From Streptomyces caniscabiei (lineage in GTDB: Bacteria > Actinomycetota > Actinomycetes > Streptomycetales > Streptomycetaceae): a DNA stretch of 64,000 nucleotides. Each line of letters starts with the position of its first letter. The first letter of the stretch is position 1. The stretch lies in NCBI RefSeq assembly GCF_014930365.1, contig NZ_JABXWI010000023.1:58939-122938 (forward strand), in the 5' to 3' direction. The notes under the pieces are model-generated. The model had not been told where the DNA came from and did not search any database. It saw nothing but the letters and a program-made list of their open reading frames with translations. The position numbers and the translations under genes were made by a program. Of this stretch, positions 8,494-17,177 are shown in pieces.

Positions 8494-9327
8494 TCAGCGC
8501 AGACCGGCGAAGAGGTCGTTCTCGGGTACGGCCGCGCCGGTGGCGTCCTGGACACGTACGAAGGTCTCCATGCCCATCAGTTCGCCGAACCTCTCCTTGC
8601 CCATCTTGAGGAAGAAGATGTTCTCGCCCTGACTGGCGTGCGCCGCCAACGCGTCGAACTTCTGACCGCTGAACGCGGTGGTGTCCACCCATGTGGTGAT
8701 CTCGTCGTCGGGGAGGCCGATCTCGGCCAGCGCGGCGGCCTCGGCCGGGTCCGGCTCCGGCATGTCCTCGTGGAACTCGCGCATGACCTCGCCGAACCGC
8801 TGCATCATCGAGCGGGGTGCCGTGGTCCAGTACACCTTGGGCGTCAGCGCGGTCATCTCCAGCGCCGCCATCGTGATGCGGTGGGCCTGGATGTGGTCGG
8901 GGTGGCCGTAGAAGCCGTTCTCGTCATAGGTGACGACCACATCAGGCCGGTAGTGCCGCATCAGTTCCGCGAGTCGGGCCGCGCCTTCCTGCACGGGTGT
9001 CTGCCAGAAGGAGTCGGGGGCGTCGTTGCTCGGCCAGCCCGCCATTCCGGAGTCGGCGTAGTCCAGCGTCACCAGGTCGCTGATCTTCAGGACATCACAG
9101 CTCGCCCGGAGTTCTTCACGGCGCATCGCGGCGACGGCCGAGGGATCGTGCCCCGGTTCGCCCGGCTTGACGCCTCCCGGTCCGTCGCCGCAACCGCCGT
9201 CGGTACACGTCACGAGAACCGTCCGGATGCCCTCCGCCGCGTACCGCGCGAGGACCCCTCCGGTTCCGGTGGCCTCGTCGTCGGGGTGGGCGTGCACTGC
9301 CATGAGCGTCAGCGGCCGGTCAGCCAT
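8494..9327 (-). CDS. PIG-L family N-acetylglucosaminyl deacetylase (LmbE-like)
   Basis: 277-residue zinc-dependent deacetylase. The metal site is clear: HAHPDDE near residues 12-18 and GHPDHIQAH near 134. The same superfamily contains MshB and Mca of mycothiol metabolism and antibiotic-tailoring enzymes; this protein lacks the Mca-type segments I would expect, so I leave the substrate open. The ATG at 9327 is 8 bases after AGGAGG; a TTG two codons earlier is too close to it. It stands alone between the HEAT and HxlR genes, all on the minus strand but with gaps over 130 bases. Confidence 0.88.
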   Translation of the reverse strand: MADRPLTLMAVHAHPDDEATGTGGVLARYAAEGIRTVLVTCTDGGCGDGPGGVKPGEPGHDPSAVAAMRREELRASCDVLKISDLVTLDYADSGMAGWPSNDAPDSFWQTPVQEGAARLAELMRHYRPDVVVTYDENGFYGHPDHIQAHRITMAALEMTALTPKVYWTTAPRSMMQRFGEVMREFHEDMPEPDPAEAAALAEIGLPDDEITTWVDTTAFSGQKFDALAAHASQGENIFFLKMGKERFGELMGMETFVRVQDATGAAVPENDLFAGLR

Positions 9328-9458
9328 GAACAAGTCCTCCTGCGGAAAGCGTCTGGGTCTGCTTGCCTAACCATGCCGACCGGACCGGCTGTTCCCAGCA
9401 AGGCCGCTTGTTTCGAGAACTTTCTCGCGCGACAGGCAGACGACCCGTCCCGCTCGCT

Positions 9459-10154
9459 CTACGAGTGCGGCGTGGCCGTGGAGGGCCGCGGCACCGCGGC
9501 GAACACCGACAGCGCGAACCACCCCGGCACCGCCCGGCGCAGTGGCTCGGGGCCCTCCACCTTGACCGCGCCGACCCGCAGAGCCTCCGACCAGGTGACG
9601 TCACCGCGCCACACCTCGATCATGCGGCGCAGGCCGGCGGTCACCGTGACCGTGACCGCGTGACCGGGGTCCACGTCGCAGACGTCGGTGTCGTCCGGCG
9701 TGATCACCAGCCACCAGTTCCGGGTGCTCGCAGGCACGTCCGGGAAGCTGAACCGGACCACTGTCCGCCCGTCGGGGACGGCGTCACGGACGACGTTCCG
9801 GTGCAGGTCCCACAGCAGCAGCTTCGGGTCGAGATCCTCGTCCCCGATCTGTCCGATCCAGCGCGTGCCCCAGACACCGAGCGCTTCGATCACCGGGCGC
9901 AGCTCGACCCCCGCCGGGGTCAGGACGTACTGCACGTCCCTGCCCTCGGTCCGCTTCTCCACGACGCCGGCGCGCACCAACTGGTGCAGCCGCTTGGACA
10001 GCAGCGTGGGCGACATCCGGGGCACCCCGCGGCGCAACTCGTTGAAGCGCCGACTGCCGAGCACGAGTTCACGCACGACGAGCAGCGTCCAGCGCTCGTC
10101 GAGCAGCTCCATGGCCTTGGCGACCGGGCAGAACTGGCGATACGGGGACCCCAT
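9459..10154 (-). CDS. HxlR-family regulator with C-terminal SCP2-like domain
   Basis: 231-residue protein. Residues 1-105 form the HxlR winged helix: CPVAKAMELLDERWTLLVVREL, RRFNELRRGVPRMSPTLLSKRL, and the wing KRTEGRDVQYVLT. A Cys at position 9 is at the place used for redox sensing in some HxlR proteins. The C-terminal half (FSFPDVP..., VTVTAGLRRMIEVWRGDVTWSEALRVG) looks like an SCP2 sterol-carrier fold, a common actinobacterial fusion. It is divergent from a methyltransferase gene; the shared region holds an inverted repeat. Confidence 0.88.
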   Translation of the reverse strand: MGSPYRQFCPVAKAMELLDERWTLLVVRELVLGSRRFNELRRGVPRMSPTLLSKRLHQLVRAGVVEKRTEGRDVQYVLTPAGVELRPVIEALGVWGTRWIGQIGDEDLDPKLLLWDLHRNVVRDAVPDGRTVVRFSFPDVPASTRNWWLVITPDDTDVCDVDPGHAVTVTVTAGLRRMIEVWRGDVTWSEALRVGAVKVEGPEPLRRAVPGWFALSVFAAVPRPSTATPHS

Positions 10155-10243
10155 GCCGGGCAGCGTATGTCCGCGCGGCCGGACGAACCAGGCCAGTGTC
10201 AGCCTGATGGTGCCGAATGGCGACGCTCCGGTACAGATCTGGT

Positions 10244-10272
10244 ACTAGGAGACGGCGCGCTCCGTTCCTAGT
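10244..10272. promoter_or_regulatory. Inverted repeat in the HxlR/methyltransferase divergent region
   Basis: ACTAGGA at 10244-10250 and TCCTAGT at 10266-10272 are perfect reverse complements, with further complementarity inside (ACGG/CCGT). The site lies between the HxlR start (10154) and methyltransferase start (10391). It is a candidate HxlR operator; a hairpin role is also possible. Confidence 0.45.
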
Positions 10273-10390
10273 CTCTGTTCCGTCACGTACGTCATGTTCG
10301 TCAGGTTCCGTCGCGTTCCGTGGCGGGCGGCGCGTTCGTCGTCCCGTCACCGTCGTCGTGGTTCCGCGTACTGCCAGAAGGAGAACTGTC

Positions 10391-11263
10391 GTGAGCGAAC
10401 TTCCCGACCCCGCCGAGGCCGACCGTGCCCTGAAGGCCAAACACCGGGCGATGTGGGCCCAGGGTGACTACCCTTCCGTGGCCGCCGAGATCATCCCCGA
10501 ACTGGGCCCGATCCTGGTCGAGGCGTGCGGACTGCGAGGCGGGGGCGGCACCGGGGCTCCCGGCGCCGAAGGCAGGGGCACGCGGGTGCTGGACGTGGCG
10601 GCCGGTTCGGGCAACGCCGCGATCCCCGCGGCGCTGGCCGGCGCGCGCGTGGTGGCCAGCGACCTGACTCCGGAGCTGTTCGACGCCGGACGGCGGCTCG
10701 CGGCCGAGCGGGGCGTCGACGTGGAGTGGCGCCAGGCCGATGCCGAGGCGCTGCCGTTCGCGGACGACGAGTTCGACGCGGTGCTGTCCTGCGTCGGGGT
10801 CATGTTCGCCCCGCACCACCAGGCCGCCGCCGACGAACTGGTACGCGTCTGCCGCCCCGGAGGCACGATCGGCCTGCTCAGCTGGACACCCGAGGGCTTC
10901 CTCGGCCAGATGCTCGCCACCATGAAGCCCTATATGCCGCCGCCCCCGCCGGGTGCGCAGCCCCCGCCCCTGTGGGGGGACGAGGCGCACGTCCGCGCCC
11001 TGCTGGGGGACCGGGTCACGGACGTCGAGGCCCGCAAACAGACGGTGCTGGTCGACCGTTTCAAGAGCCCCGAGGAGTTCCGCGACTACTTCAAGGCGCG
11101 CTACGGTCCGACCATCGCGGCCTACCGGGCCGTCGCCGACGACCCCGACCGCACGGCCGCGCTGGACCGCGACCTCGCCGAACTCGCCCGGCGGCACGAC
11201 CAGGGGTCGGGCAGCACGGCGATGGAGTGGGAGTACCTGCTGTTCACCGCTCGTGCCGCGTGA
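10391..11263 (+). CDS. Class I SAM-dependent methyltransferase
   Basis: 290-residue methyltransferase. Motif I VLDVAAGSGNAAIPAA lies near residue 68, an acidic residue ends strand 2 (VVASDLTPE), and the Methyltransf_11 pattern DAEALPFADDEFDAVLS and ELVRVCRPGGTIGLL follows. The proline stretch near residue 180 is unusual but sits in a loop. The GTG at 10391 follows AGAAGGAG with good spacing; the open frame upstream is arginine-rich and not family-like. Divergent from HxlR. The acceptor molecule is unknown. Confidence 0.88.
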   Translation: MSELPDPAEADRALKAKHRAMWAQGDYPSVAAEIIPELGPILVEACGLRGGGGTGAPGAEGRGTRVLDVAAGSGNAAIPAALAGARVVASDLTPELFDAGRRLAAERGVDVEWRQADAEALPFADDEFDAVLSCVGVMFAPHHQAAADELVRVCRPGGTIGLLSWTPEGFLGQMLATMKPYMPPPPPGAQPPPLWGDEAHVRALLGDRVTDVEARKQTVLVDRFKSPEEFRDYFKARYGPTIAAYRAVADDPDRTAALDRDLAELARRHDQGSGSTAMEWEYLLFTARAA

Positions 11264-11289
11264 GGGGCTGACGGCCTGGGAGTGCACGA

Positions 11290-11325
11290 GGACGCCGCGG
11301 CCGGCCGTGGGCCGTCGCGGCGTCC
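11290..11325. terminator. Bidirectional terminator hairpin
   Basis: GGACGCCGCG (11290-11299) pairs perfectly with CGCGGCGTCC (11316-11325), with a further GC-rich pairing inside the loop, between the convergent methyltransferase and GH115 genes. No T tract, as is normal in Streptomyces. Confidence 0.65.
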
Positions 11326-11355
11326 GCCGTGCGGGTCGACGATGCGCGTCCCTGC

Positions 11356-14346
11356 CTACCGGCCGGGCGCGTCGGGCAGCCCCAGCGCGTCCGCCGGCAC
11401 GGGATCAGGATTGAAGGAGCGGTGGTAACTCTCCGGCGGCGCGAGGTAGGTGACGGGCAGCCCGCCGGTGTCGATGACGATCTGGTCCACGGCGATCGCG
11501 GGGTCGACCATGAAGAGCCGCAGGACGTGTTCGCCGGGTTCGGTGACGGCCACGGTGGTGGTCAGTCTCTCGATGCCGTCCTCGACGTTGCGGGCCCAGG
11601 CGTCACCGCGGTTGCCGGTGGCGACGGCCTGTCCCGTCAGAACGGTGACCGGCTGGTCGTCGAGGGCGAGGGCGACCCGGCGCCGCCCGCGCTCGTCGAG
11701 GGAGGGGAGCCGGAGGACGGTGACCCGGAAGTCCCCGGTGCCCGCGAAACGGACCCGATAGCGCAACTCCGGTGCCCGCGTGGTGATGTCCTCGGTGATC
11801 GGCGCCGCTGTCGAAGGCGTCGTCTCCATGGCGGCCGTACGGCGCCCGAGCCCACGTACCGTCCGCCAACGCGCCCCGCCGCGCGCCACGCGATGGTCGT
11901 GGTGCGCGGCGTCGATCGAGACGTATCCGTGGGTCTCGACGAAGCCGCGCGCCCGCTTGCGCGCCCGCCTTCCGTCGTTGAGCACCCGCAGGGGCACGTC
12001 GAAGCTGTTCCCCGCGCCGGTGACGGTCACCGTGGCATCGTGGGAGCCCTCGGGCACCCGCTCCCAGTCGATCTGCACCGACACCCGGGTCTGCTCGGTC
12101 ATCGTGCCGCCGGAGGTGCTCAACCGCACCCAGGGGTGGCTCGCCTCGGCGGCCCAGTCCAAGGGGAGGAAGCCGGTGTTGAACACGTCGACGAAGCGCC
12201 GGTCACGGGTGTAGGAGGAGAAGGACAACGGCCGCGCGGTGCCGGTCTCGTTGCCCTCGGCCGCCACGCCCAGACCTGAGGTCTCCTTCCGGGCGACCCT
12301 GGTGACGCTCGGACGGCCCGGCGCCTTGGGGATCTCCGAGGGGTACGGGTTGACGATCCCGTTCCATTTTCCGCCGGCCACCTCGGTGTTGTAGCGCCTG
12401 GTGATCGCCGCCTCCTCGGCGTGGGCGGCGTCGGACAGGTCCGCGAAACGGTTCGCGCCGGCCCCGCGTCCCTGGCGGACCGCCACTGCGTTGCGCTCCG
12501 CCCAGTAGAACTTCAGATTCATCAAGTAGGCGCCGTGGACCGGGTATTCGACGAGTTCGAAAAAGGCGTCCCGGTAGGCCTCCGGCAGCTTGGCGCCGAG
12601 CGCGCGGACCCGCTGGAGGAGACGGTCGTACGCGGCCATCCGGCGGCCCGCCTCGTCACCGTGGTGGACCACGGAGAGCAACCCGCGGGCGACGAACTCC
12701 GGGCGCAGCTCGGCCGCGAGACGGTAGTACTCGGTGCGGATCGCGGCGATCTCCGCGCCGTGGCGGTGTCCGAACTGCCGCCCGGCCCATTCGACGAGGA
12801 AATCCTCCACATCGCCGGCGCCCCACCGGTCCACGTCCCAGGCCATGTCCATGGAGAAGGACAGCCCGGTCTCGATGGACTTGATGTCTCCCACGTTGAA
12901 GATCCACATACGGTCGGCGCCGTGCTCGTACACCCGACGCAACTCCTGCCAGATCTTGGCGAGTTGGGTGGTGTCCAGCCACAGATAGCTCTTGGGGCGG
13001 CCCCAGTAGGAGAGGTGGTAGTAGATGCCGTTGCCGCCCGGTCGCCGCCGCTCCGCCTCGTCGGGCAGTTGGCGCATGTTGCCGTGGTTGTCGTCCGGCC
13101 AGATCAGGGTGACGTCGTCGGGCACCTGGACACCCGCGTTGTACAGGTCCAGGACCTCCTTGTACGGGATGAAGATCTGCGGTTCGGCCGCCGCGCCCAC
13201 CTCCTCGGCCAGCAGGCGACGCTGGTCCGCGATGATGTCGTTCATCACCACGACCTTCTCCGCGAGGGTGGTGGCGTGCTTGGTCTCCAGCGCGCTGTCG
13301 TGCAGACCGCGCATCCCCAGGGTCCAGCTGCTCTCGTAGCCGGCGTTCTGCCGCGCCCTCGCCCGCCAGTAGTCGGAGATGACGGCGGGGTTCACCGTGT
13401 AGTCGTACAACGGCAGGCTGCCGTCGGCGGCCGGGTGCTCCTTCGCCCAGGGGTCCCACTCGTGGACGCCGTTGCGCAGCATGGCCTCGGGGTGGCTGGA
13501 TCCGACGACGATGCCGTAGTGGTCGGCCAGTTCGGGGTTGGCGCGGTGTTTGTTGAAGAAGTCGGAGTACGGATGCATGGCGGGCCACAGGTAGTTGGCC
13601 TTGAGGCGGAGCAGCAGCTCGAAGACGCGTCGGTAGGTCTCCGGGCCGATGTTCTTGTCCGGCTCCTGCGTCCGATGGGACCAGGTGGTGAGGTTCTGCT
13701 CGTCGTTGATGAAGATGCCCCGGTAACGGACGGACGGCTCGTACCGCTTCCGCGTGCGCGACGGGACCGTCACCGTGTCGCGGCGTTCGACCGGTACGTC
13801 GGCCCACCAGTGCCACGGCGACACCCCGATGCGCTCCGAGGTGTCGTAGACGCCGTAGACGGTGCCGCGCCTGTCGCTGCCGGCGATCACGAGGGCGCGT
13901 TCCACGCCGGGCAGTGGGCGGTCCACGACCTGTGTCACAGACGCCTCCCAGCGGCCCTTCACGCGGGAGACGTCCAGCCGCCGGTCCTCGATGAGCCGGT
14001 CGATGGCCGGGCTCGCGCCGATGGTGCCCACCAGGACGAGGAGCGAGGCCTCCTGGGGCAGGGCGCGCAGCAGTCGCGGACGCACCCCGCCGACCCGCTC
14101 CAGGTCCGCCTGGAGATCCCCGGCCGCGCGGGCCACGGCGGGATCGTCGGCCGGGTCGACGAACAGGTCGACGACCACGCCGTCCCGCAGCAGCGGGAAG
14201 CCTCCGGCACCCTCCGACGAGGCGGCCCGGGCCGGCGAGGGCAGCACCCCGGGGAGCAGCGGGGCCACACCGACGGCCGCCATTCCCCGGAGGAACGACT
14301 TACGGGTCCACGCGGGCGGCGGGCTCTGTGGTTCGTCGTGCGGCAC
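11356..14346 (-). CDS. GH115 alpha-glucuronidase, Tat-exported
   Basis: 996-residue secreted enzyme that would remove (4-O-methyl)glucuronic acid side chains from xylan. The N terminus TRKSFLRGMAAVGVAPLLPGVLPSPARA is a Tat-like signal (RK instead of RR). Family GH115 features: GVSPWHWWADVPV and RYRGIFINDEQNL near residues 175-215, LKANYLWPAMHPY, VLDLYNAGVQVPDDVTLIWPDDNHGN, RMWIFNVGDIKSIE, then the helical domain and a C-terminal beta-sandwich from about 690. Full length for the family. GTG start with GGAAAGG upstream. An AAGCGCTT palindrome upstream suggests LacI-type control. Confidence 0.92.
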   Translation of the reverse strand: MPHDEPQSPPPAWTRKSFLRGMAAVGVAPLLPGVLPSPARAASSEGAGGFPLLRDGVVVDLFVDPADDPAVARAAGDLQADLERVGGVRPRLLRALPQEASLLVLVGTIGASPAIDRLIEDRRLDVSRVKGRWEASVTQVVDRPLPGVERALVIAGSDRRGTVYGVYDTSERIGVSPWHWWADVPVERRDTVTVPSRTRKRYEPSVRYRGIFINDEQNLTTWSHRTQEPDKNIGPETYRRVFELLLRLKANYLWPAMHPYSDFFNKHRANPELADHYGIVVGSSHPEAMLRNGVHEWDPWAKEHPAADGSLPLYDYTVNPAVISDYWRARARQNAGYESSWTLGMRGLHDSALETKHATTLAEKVVVMNDIIADQRRLLAEEVGAAAEPQIFIPYKEVLDLYNAGVQVPDDVTLIWPDDNHGNMRQLPDEAERRRPGGNGIYYHLSYWGRPKSYLWLDTTQLAKIWQELRRVYEHGADRMWIFNVGDIKSIETGLSFSMDMAWDVDRWGAGDVEDFLVEWAGRQFGHRHGAEIAAIRTEYYRLAAELRPEFVARGLLSVVHHGDEAGRRMAAYDRLLQRVRALGAKLPEAYRDAFFELVEYPVHGAYLMNLKFYWAERNAVAVRQGRGAGANRFADLSDAAHAEEAAITRRYNTEVAGGKWNGIVNPYPSEIPKAPGRPSVTRVARKETSGLGVAAEGNETGTARPLSFSSYTRDRRFVDVFNTGFLPLDWAAEASHPWVRLSTSGGTMTEQTRVSVQIDWERVPEGSHDATVTVTGAGNSFDVPLRVLNDGRRARKRARGFVETHGYVSIDAAHHDHRVARGGARWRTVRGLGRRTAAMETTPSTAAPITEDITTRAPELRYRVRFAGTGDFRVTVLRLPSLDERGRRRVALALDDQPVTVLTGQAVATGNRGDAWARNVEDGIERLTTTVAVTEPGEHVLRLFMVDPAIAVDQIVIDTGGLPVTYLAPPESYHRSFNPDPVPADALGLPDAPGR

Positions 14347-15096
14347 GGGGCGCTACCTTTCCGCGTCGGGCCGCACCGATGCCACGTCCGGGCCGTCGGG
14401 CAGGGCTGACGCATGACTCGCTGGCAGAGGGCGGGGGAGCGGTGCTGTCGGCGCGGGGCGTAGGCGTGGGGCACGGCCCGGTCACGGGGGCAGGTTGGCA
14501 TGACCAGGCCAGAAAGCGCTTACTGCGTACCCTAGGTCAGGCATGCGGACGCGTCCAGACACTGGGGACCCTTCTCGGACGGCCGCCGTCGTACGCCGCG
14601 CACGGGGACGAGCGTGCTGACCGCCTGTCGCCGAACTCGGGTGTGCCGCACGGCACTTACCCGAACGCGCCGGCCCGCCTGGTCTCCTTGCTGAGACCCG
14701 CAGCCAGTTGACCGACCCCGAGGAGCGATCTGCCTCAACGGACCCGTCTGTTCGCGCTGTTCAGGTCACAGCGAGGTAGGGGATCGGGGACGATGATGTG
14801 ATGAATGGCGACATCGGAGGTGCCGACCCGGGCCCTGCGGAGAGTCCGAAGCGGTCGCGGCAACGGCAGCGACAGCGACACCGGCCGCTGAAGCGGGTGC
14901 TCGCGGGGTGGCCGGTGGTGCTGCGGATACGGCTGCGGATACGGCTACGGCTGCGGACTTGCGGAACCGCGGTCCGTGCCCACTCGACACCTCGTCCACC
15001 CCTCGACCGTCGGTCTTCCGGCAGCCACGCCACTCTGTCGACTCGTCACTCCCCGTCGGCCTGTTCCAGGCCGCCCCTCAGCGCAAGGAAGTACGC
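14347..15096. other. 750-base intergenic region between GH115 and the kinase
   Basis: No convincing gene. It contains the operator-like AAGCGCTT at 14514-14521 and, near 14930-14970, a short repeat of a GCGGATACGGCT unit. Open frames here are arginine-rich shadows. Confidence 0.5.
14513..14522. promoter_or_regulatory. LacI-type operator half-sites upstream of GH115
   Basis: AAAGCGCTTA with an 8-base perfect palindrome AAGCGCTT, the central-CG symmetry typical of LacI-family operators in actinobacterial sugar genes. It lies about 170 bases upstream of the alpha-glucuronidase start. The regulator is not adjacent. Confidence 0.5.
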
Positions 15097-17103
15097 GTGA
15101 GCGCAATCGGCTCCGGCGCAAGAGTCCAACCGGCGCGTCCCGGCGATCCCTCCCGTATAGGCCCCTACCGCATCGTCGGACGCCTCGGCGCGGGCGGCAT
15201 GGGCACAGTCCACGCCGGAGTCACCTCGGACGGAACACGCGTGGCGGTCAAGGTGATCCATCCCGAGCAGGCGCAGGAGCCGGAGTTCAGGGCCCGTTTC
15301 GCACGTGAGGTGACACTGTCCTCCCGTGTCACCGGCCCGTATCTGATTCCGTTGCTCGCCGCCGACACCGATGCGGCGACCCCGTGGCTGGCCACCGCCT
15401 ACGTCCCCGGCCCGACCCTGGACCAGCATGTGCGCGAGCGTGGGCCGCTCGCCGAAGGGAGCTCGCACGCTTTCGCGGCGGCCACCGCACAGGCACTGGC
15501 CGCCATCCATGCCGCAGGCGTGGTGCACCGCGATGTGAAACCTCAGAACGTCATTCTGACGCCCGCCGGCCCCCGCATTCTGGACTTCGGGATCGCGCAC
15601 GCCTTCGACGGCACCAGCGTCACCCGCACCGGTGTCATGACCGGGACGCCGGGCTGGATCAGCCCCGAACAGTATCGGCAGGGCACCGCGGGCCCGGCGG
15701 GCGACATGTTCGCGTGGGGAGCGCTCGTGGCCTACGCGGCCACCGGACGACTGCCTTTCGGCGCCGGCACACCCGACGTGGTCGCCTTCCGCGTGATGTC
15801 GGAGGAACCGGACCTGGACGGCGTCGCCCCGTCCCTGCGCGGGATCCTGGATAAGGCGTTGGCGAAGGAGCCGGGGGACCGTCCGGCGGCCGCCGAAATG
15901 GTCCAGCTGTGCGGGGCGTTGCTGTCCTCCCAGGCCACCCAGATCGTGGGCGTCCACGCGCTGCCCACCCAGGCCGGTGACATGGTCGCCCAACTCTGGA
16001 ATGTGCCGGCCGGAGACGACCCGGCATGGCAGGTGCCGCCGGGCCGGCCGGCGAGGCGCCGGGCGGGCGCCGTGCTCGTGGCGGCGGCGGTGATCGGCGG
16101 CCTGGTCGGCGGAGTGACGGCCCTGATGCCCGACACCACCGCCGGCGGGAAGCGTGACGCATCGACCTCGTCCTCCGCGCCGGCGGGGCCTGGGTCGCAG
16201 GCCGTGAACACCGACGAGGAGGGTACGGCGGCGGACCGGGGCACAACCGTGAGCGACGGCGCGGCGAGCGCCGTGAGCTGGGCGGAAGCCCGTACGGCCC
16301 AGGGCCAGGCCGAACACGACGTGGCCCGGTCCGTCCTGCACGACCAAAGCGTTCTGTCCGGGGAGATGAGCGACGTCCGGCTCGCTCCGGGGAGTGTGAC
16401 GTTCCATGAGGCACGCCGTGAGGTCTATTTCTCGTACAGCCTGGACACCGACGCTCACGGAACGCTGATCGCGGAGACGGAGATCGCCAGAGCGATGTGT
16501 CTCGCGTTGCGCGACTCGGTCCTCAACGTCCACCCGGATCTGCCGTATCGCACCTACGTCACGGTGCGCGAGGAGGCGGGCCGCGACCCGCAGGTGACAT
16601 GGCAGGAGGACTTCGTCGCCGACGAAGGGTGCCGGTCGGCGGCCGAGGACGGCACGGCGCAGCCCCGCGGCACCGAGGCGGAGCCGGAGCCCGATTGGGA
16701 GCCGGACGAGAACGGCCTCGGGGCGGCGATGGTGCCCAGTACCGACAGCGACGAGATCCGGGTCGCGGACCGAGCCGCCAAGAAGGTCATCGAGCGGAGC
16801 AACGAGATGCGCCCGACGCTCGGCACCGGTCAGGTCCTCGGACACGACGAGATCAAGGTGGGCTTCGACCCTGCGAACTCGGCCATGTACGTGTGGTCGG
16901 ACTACCTGATGTGGAACCAGGGGCAGGTCGAGACCTGGGCCGACATGGCCGCGGGGGAGGCGTGCCGTGCCCTGGTGAAACAGCGGCAGAACGCGGGCTC
17001 CGGCTGGCCGTACACGCGTTACGCCGTGGCGGAGATCGGCGGGTCGGGCTATCTCATGATCCGTTGGGGCACGGCCACCACGCTCGCCGACTGTCCCGCC
17101 TGA
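15097..17103 (+). CDS. Membrane-anchored Ser/Thr protein kinase (Hanks type)
   Basis: 668-residue PknB-class kinase. The cytoplasmic kinase domain (residues 1-265) has every key motif: glycine loop LGAGGMGTVHAG, lysine in VAVKVI, catalytic loop VHRDVKPQN, LDFGIAHA, and the activation segment GTPGWISPEQY. One membrane helix follows at about 322-344 (AGAVLVAAAVIGGLVGG). The extracellular part has a Ser/Thr-rich stretch and then about 270 residues with no PASTA repeats. GTG at 15097 preceded by AAGGAAG. The neighbouring MerR-clamp gene starts 75 bases on, possibly co-transcribed. Substrates are unknown. Confidence 0.93.
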   Translation: MSAIGSGARVQPARPGDPSRIGPYRIVGRLGAGGMGTVHAGVTSDGTRVAVKVIHPEQAQEPEFRARFAREVTLSSRVTGPYLIPLLAADTDAATPWLATAYVPGPTLDQHVRERGPLAEGSSHAFAAATAQALAAIHAAGVVHRDVKPQNVILTPAGPRILDFGIAHAFDGTSVTRTGVMTGTPGWISPEQYRQGTAGPAGDMFAWGALVAYAATGRLPFGAGTPDVVAFRVMSEEPDLDGVAPSLRGILDKALAKEPGDRPAAAEMVQLCGALLSSQATQIVGVHALPTQAGDMVAQLWNVPAGDDPAWQVPPGRPARRRAGAVLVAAAVIGGLVGGVTALMPDTTAGGKRDASTSSSAPAGPGSQAVNTDEEGTAADRGTTVSDGAASAVSWAEARTAQGQAEHDVARSVLHDQSVLSGEMSDVRLAPGSVTFHEARREVYFSYSLDTDAHGTLIAETEIARAMCLALRDSVLNVHPDLPYRTYVTVREEAGRDPQVTWQEDFVADEGCRSAAEDGTAQPRGTEAEPEPDWEPDENGLGAAMVPSTDSDEIRVADRAAKKVIERSNEMRPTLGTGQVLGHDEIKVGFDPANSAMYVWSDYLMWNQGQVETWADMAAGEACRALVKQRQNAGSGWPYTRYAVAEIGGSGYLMIRWGTATTLADCPA

Positions 17104-17177
17104 TCGAGAAAGGGGGAGGGGCCCAGGTTGACCCTCGACATGGTCGAGGCACCAGAGTCCCGGGTGTGGAGAGCGAG

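Noticed and set aside
9414..9427. CGAGA-actt-TCTCG hairpin downstream of HxlR
   Set aside because: Stem of only 5 bp; too weak to call a terminator on its own.
11329..14409. Long plus-strand frames opposite GH115
   Set aside because: Antisense shadows caused by high GC at third codon positions; GH115 motifs on the minus strand settle the coding strand.
14761..15033. 90-residue minus-strand frame before the kinase
   Set aside because: Arg-rich because it crosses a GCGGATACGGCT repeat; no ribosome site or family signal.
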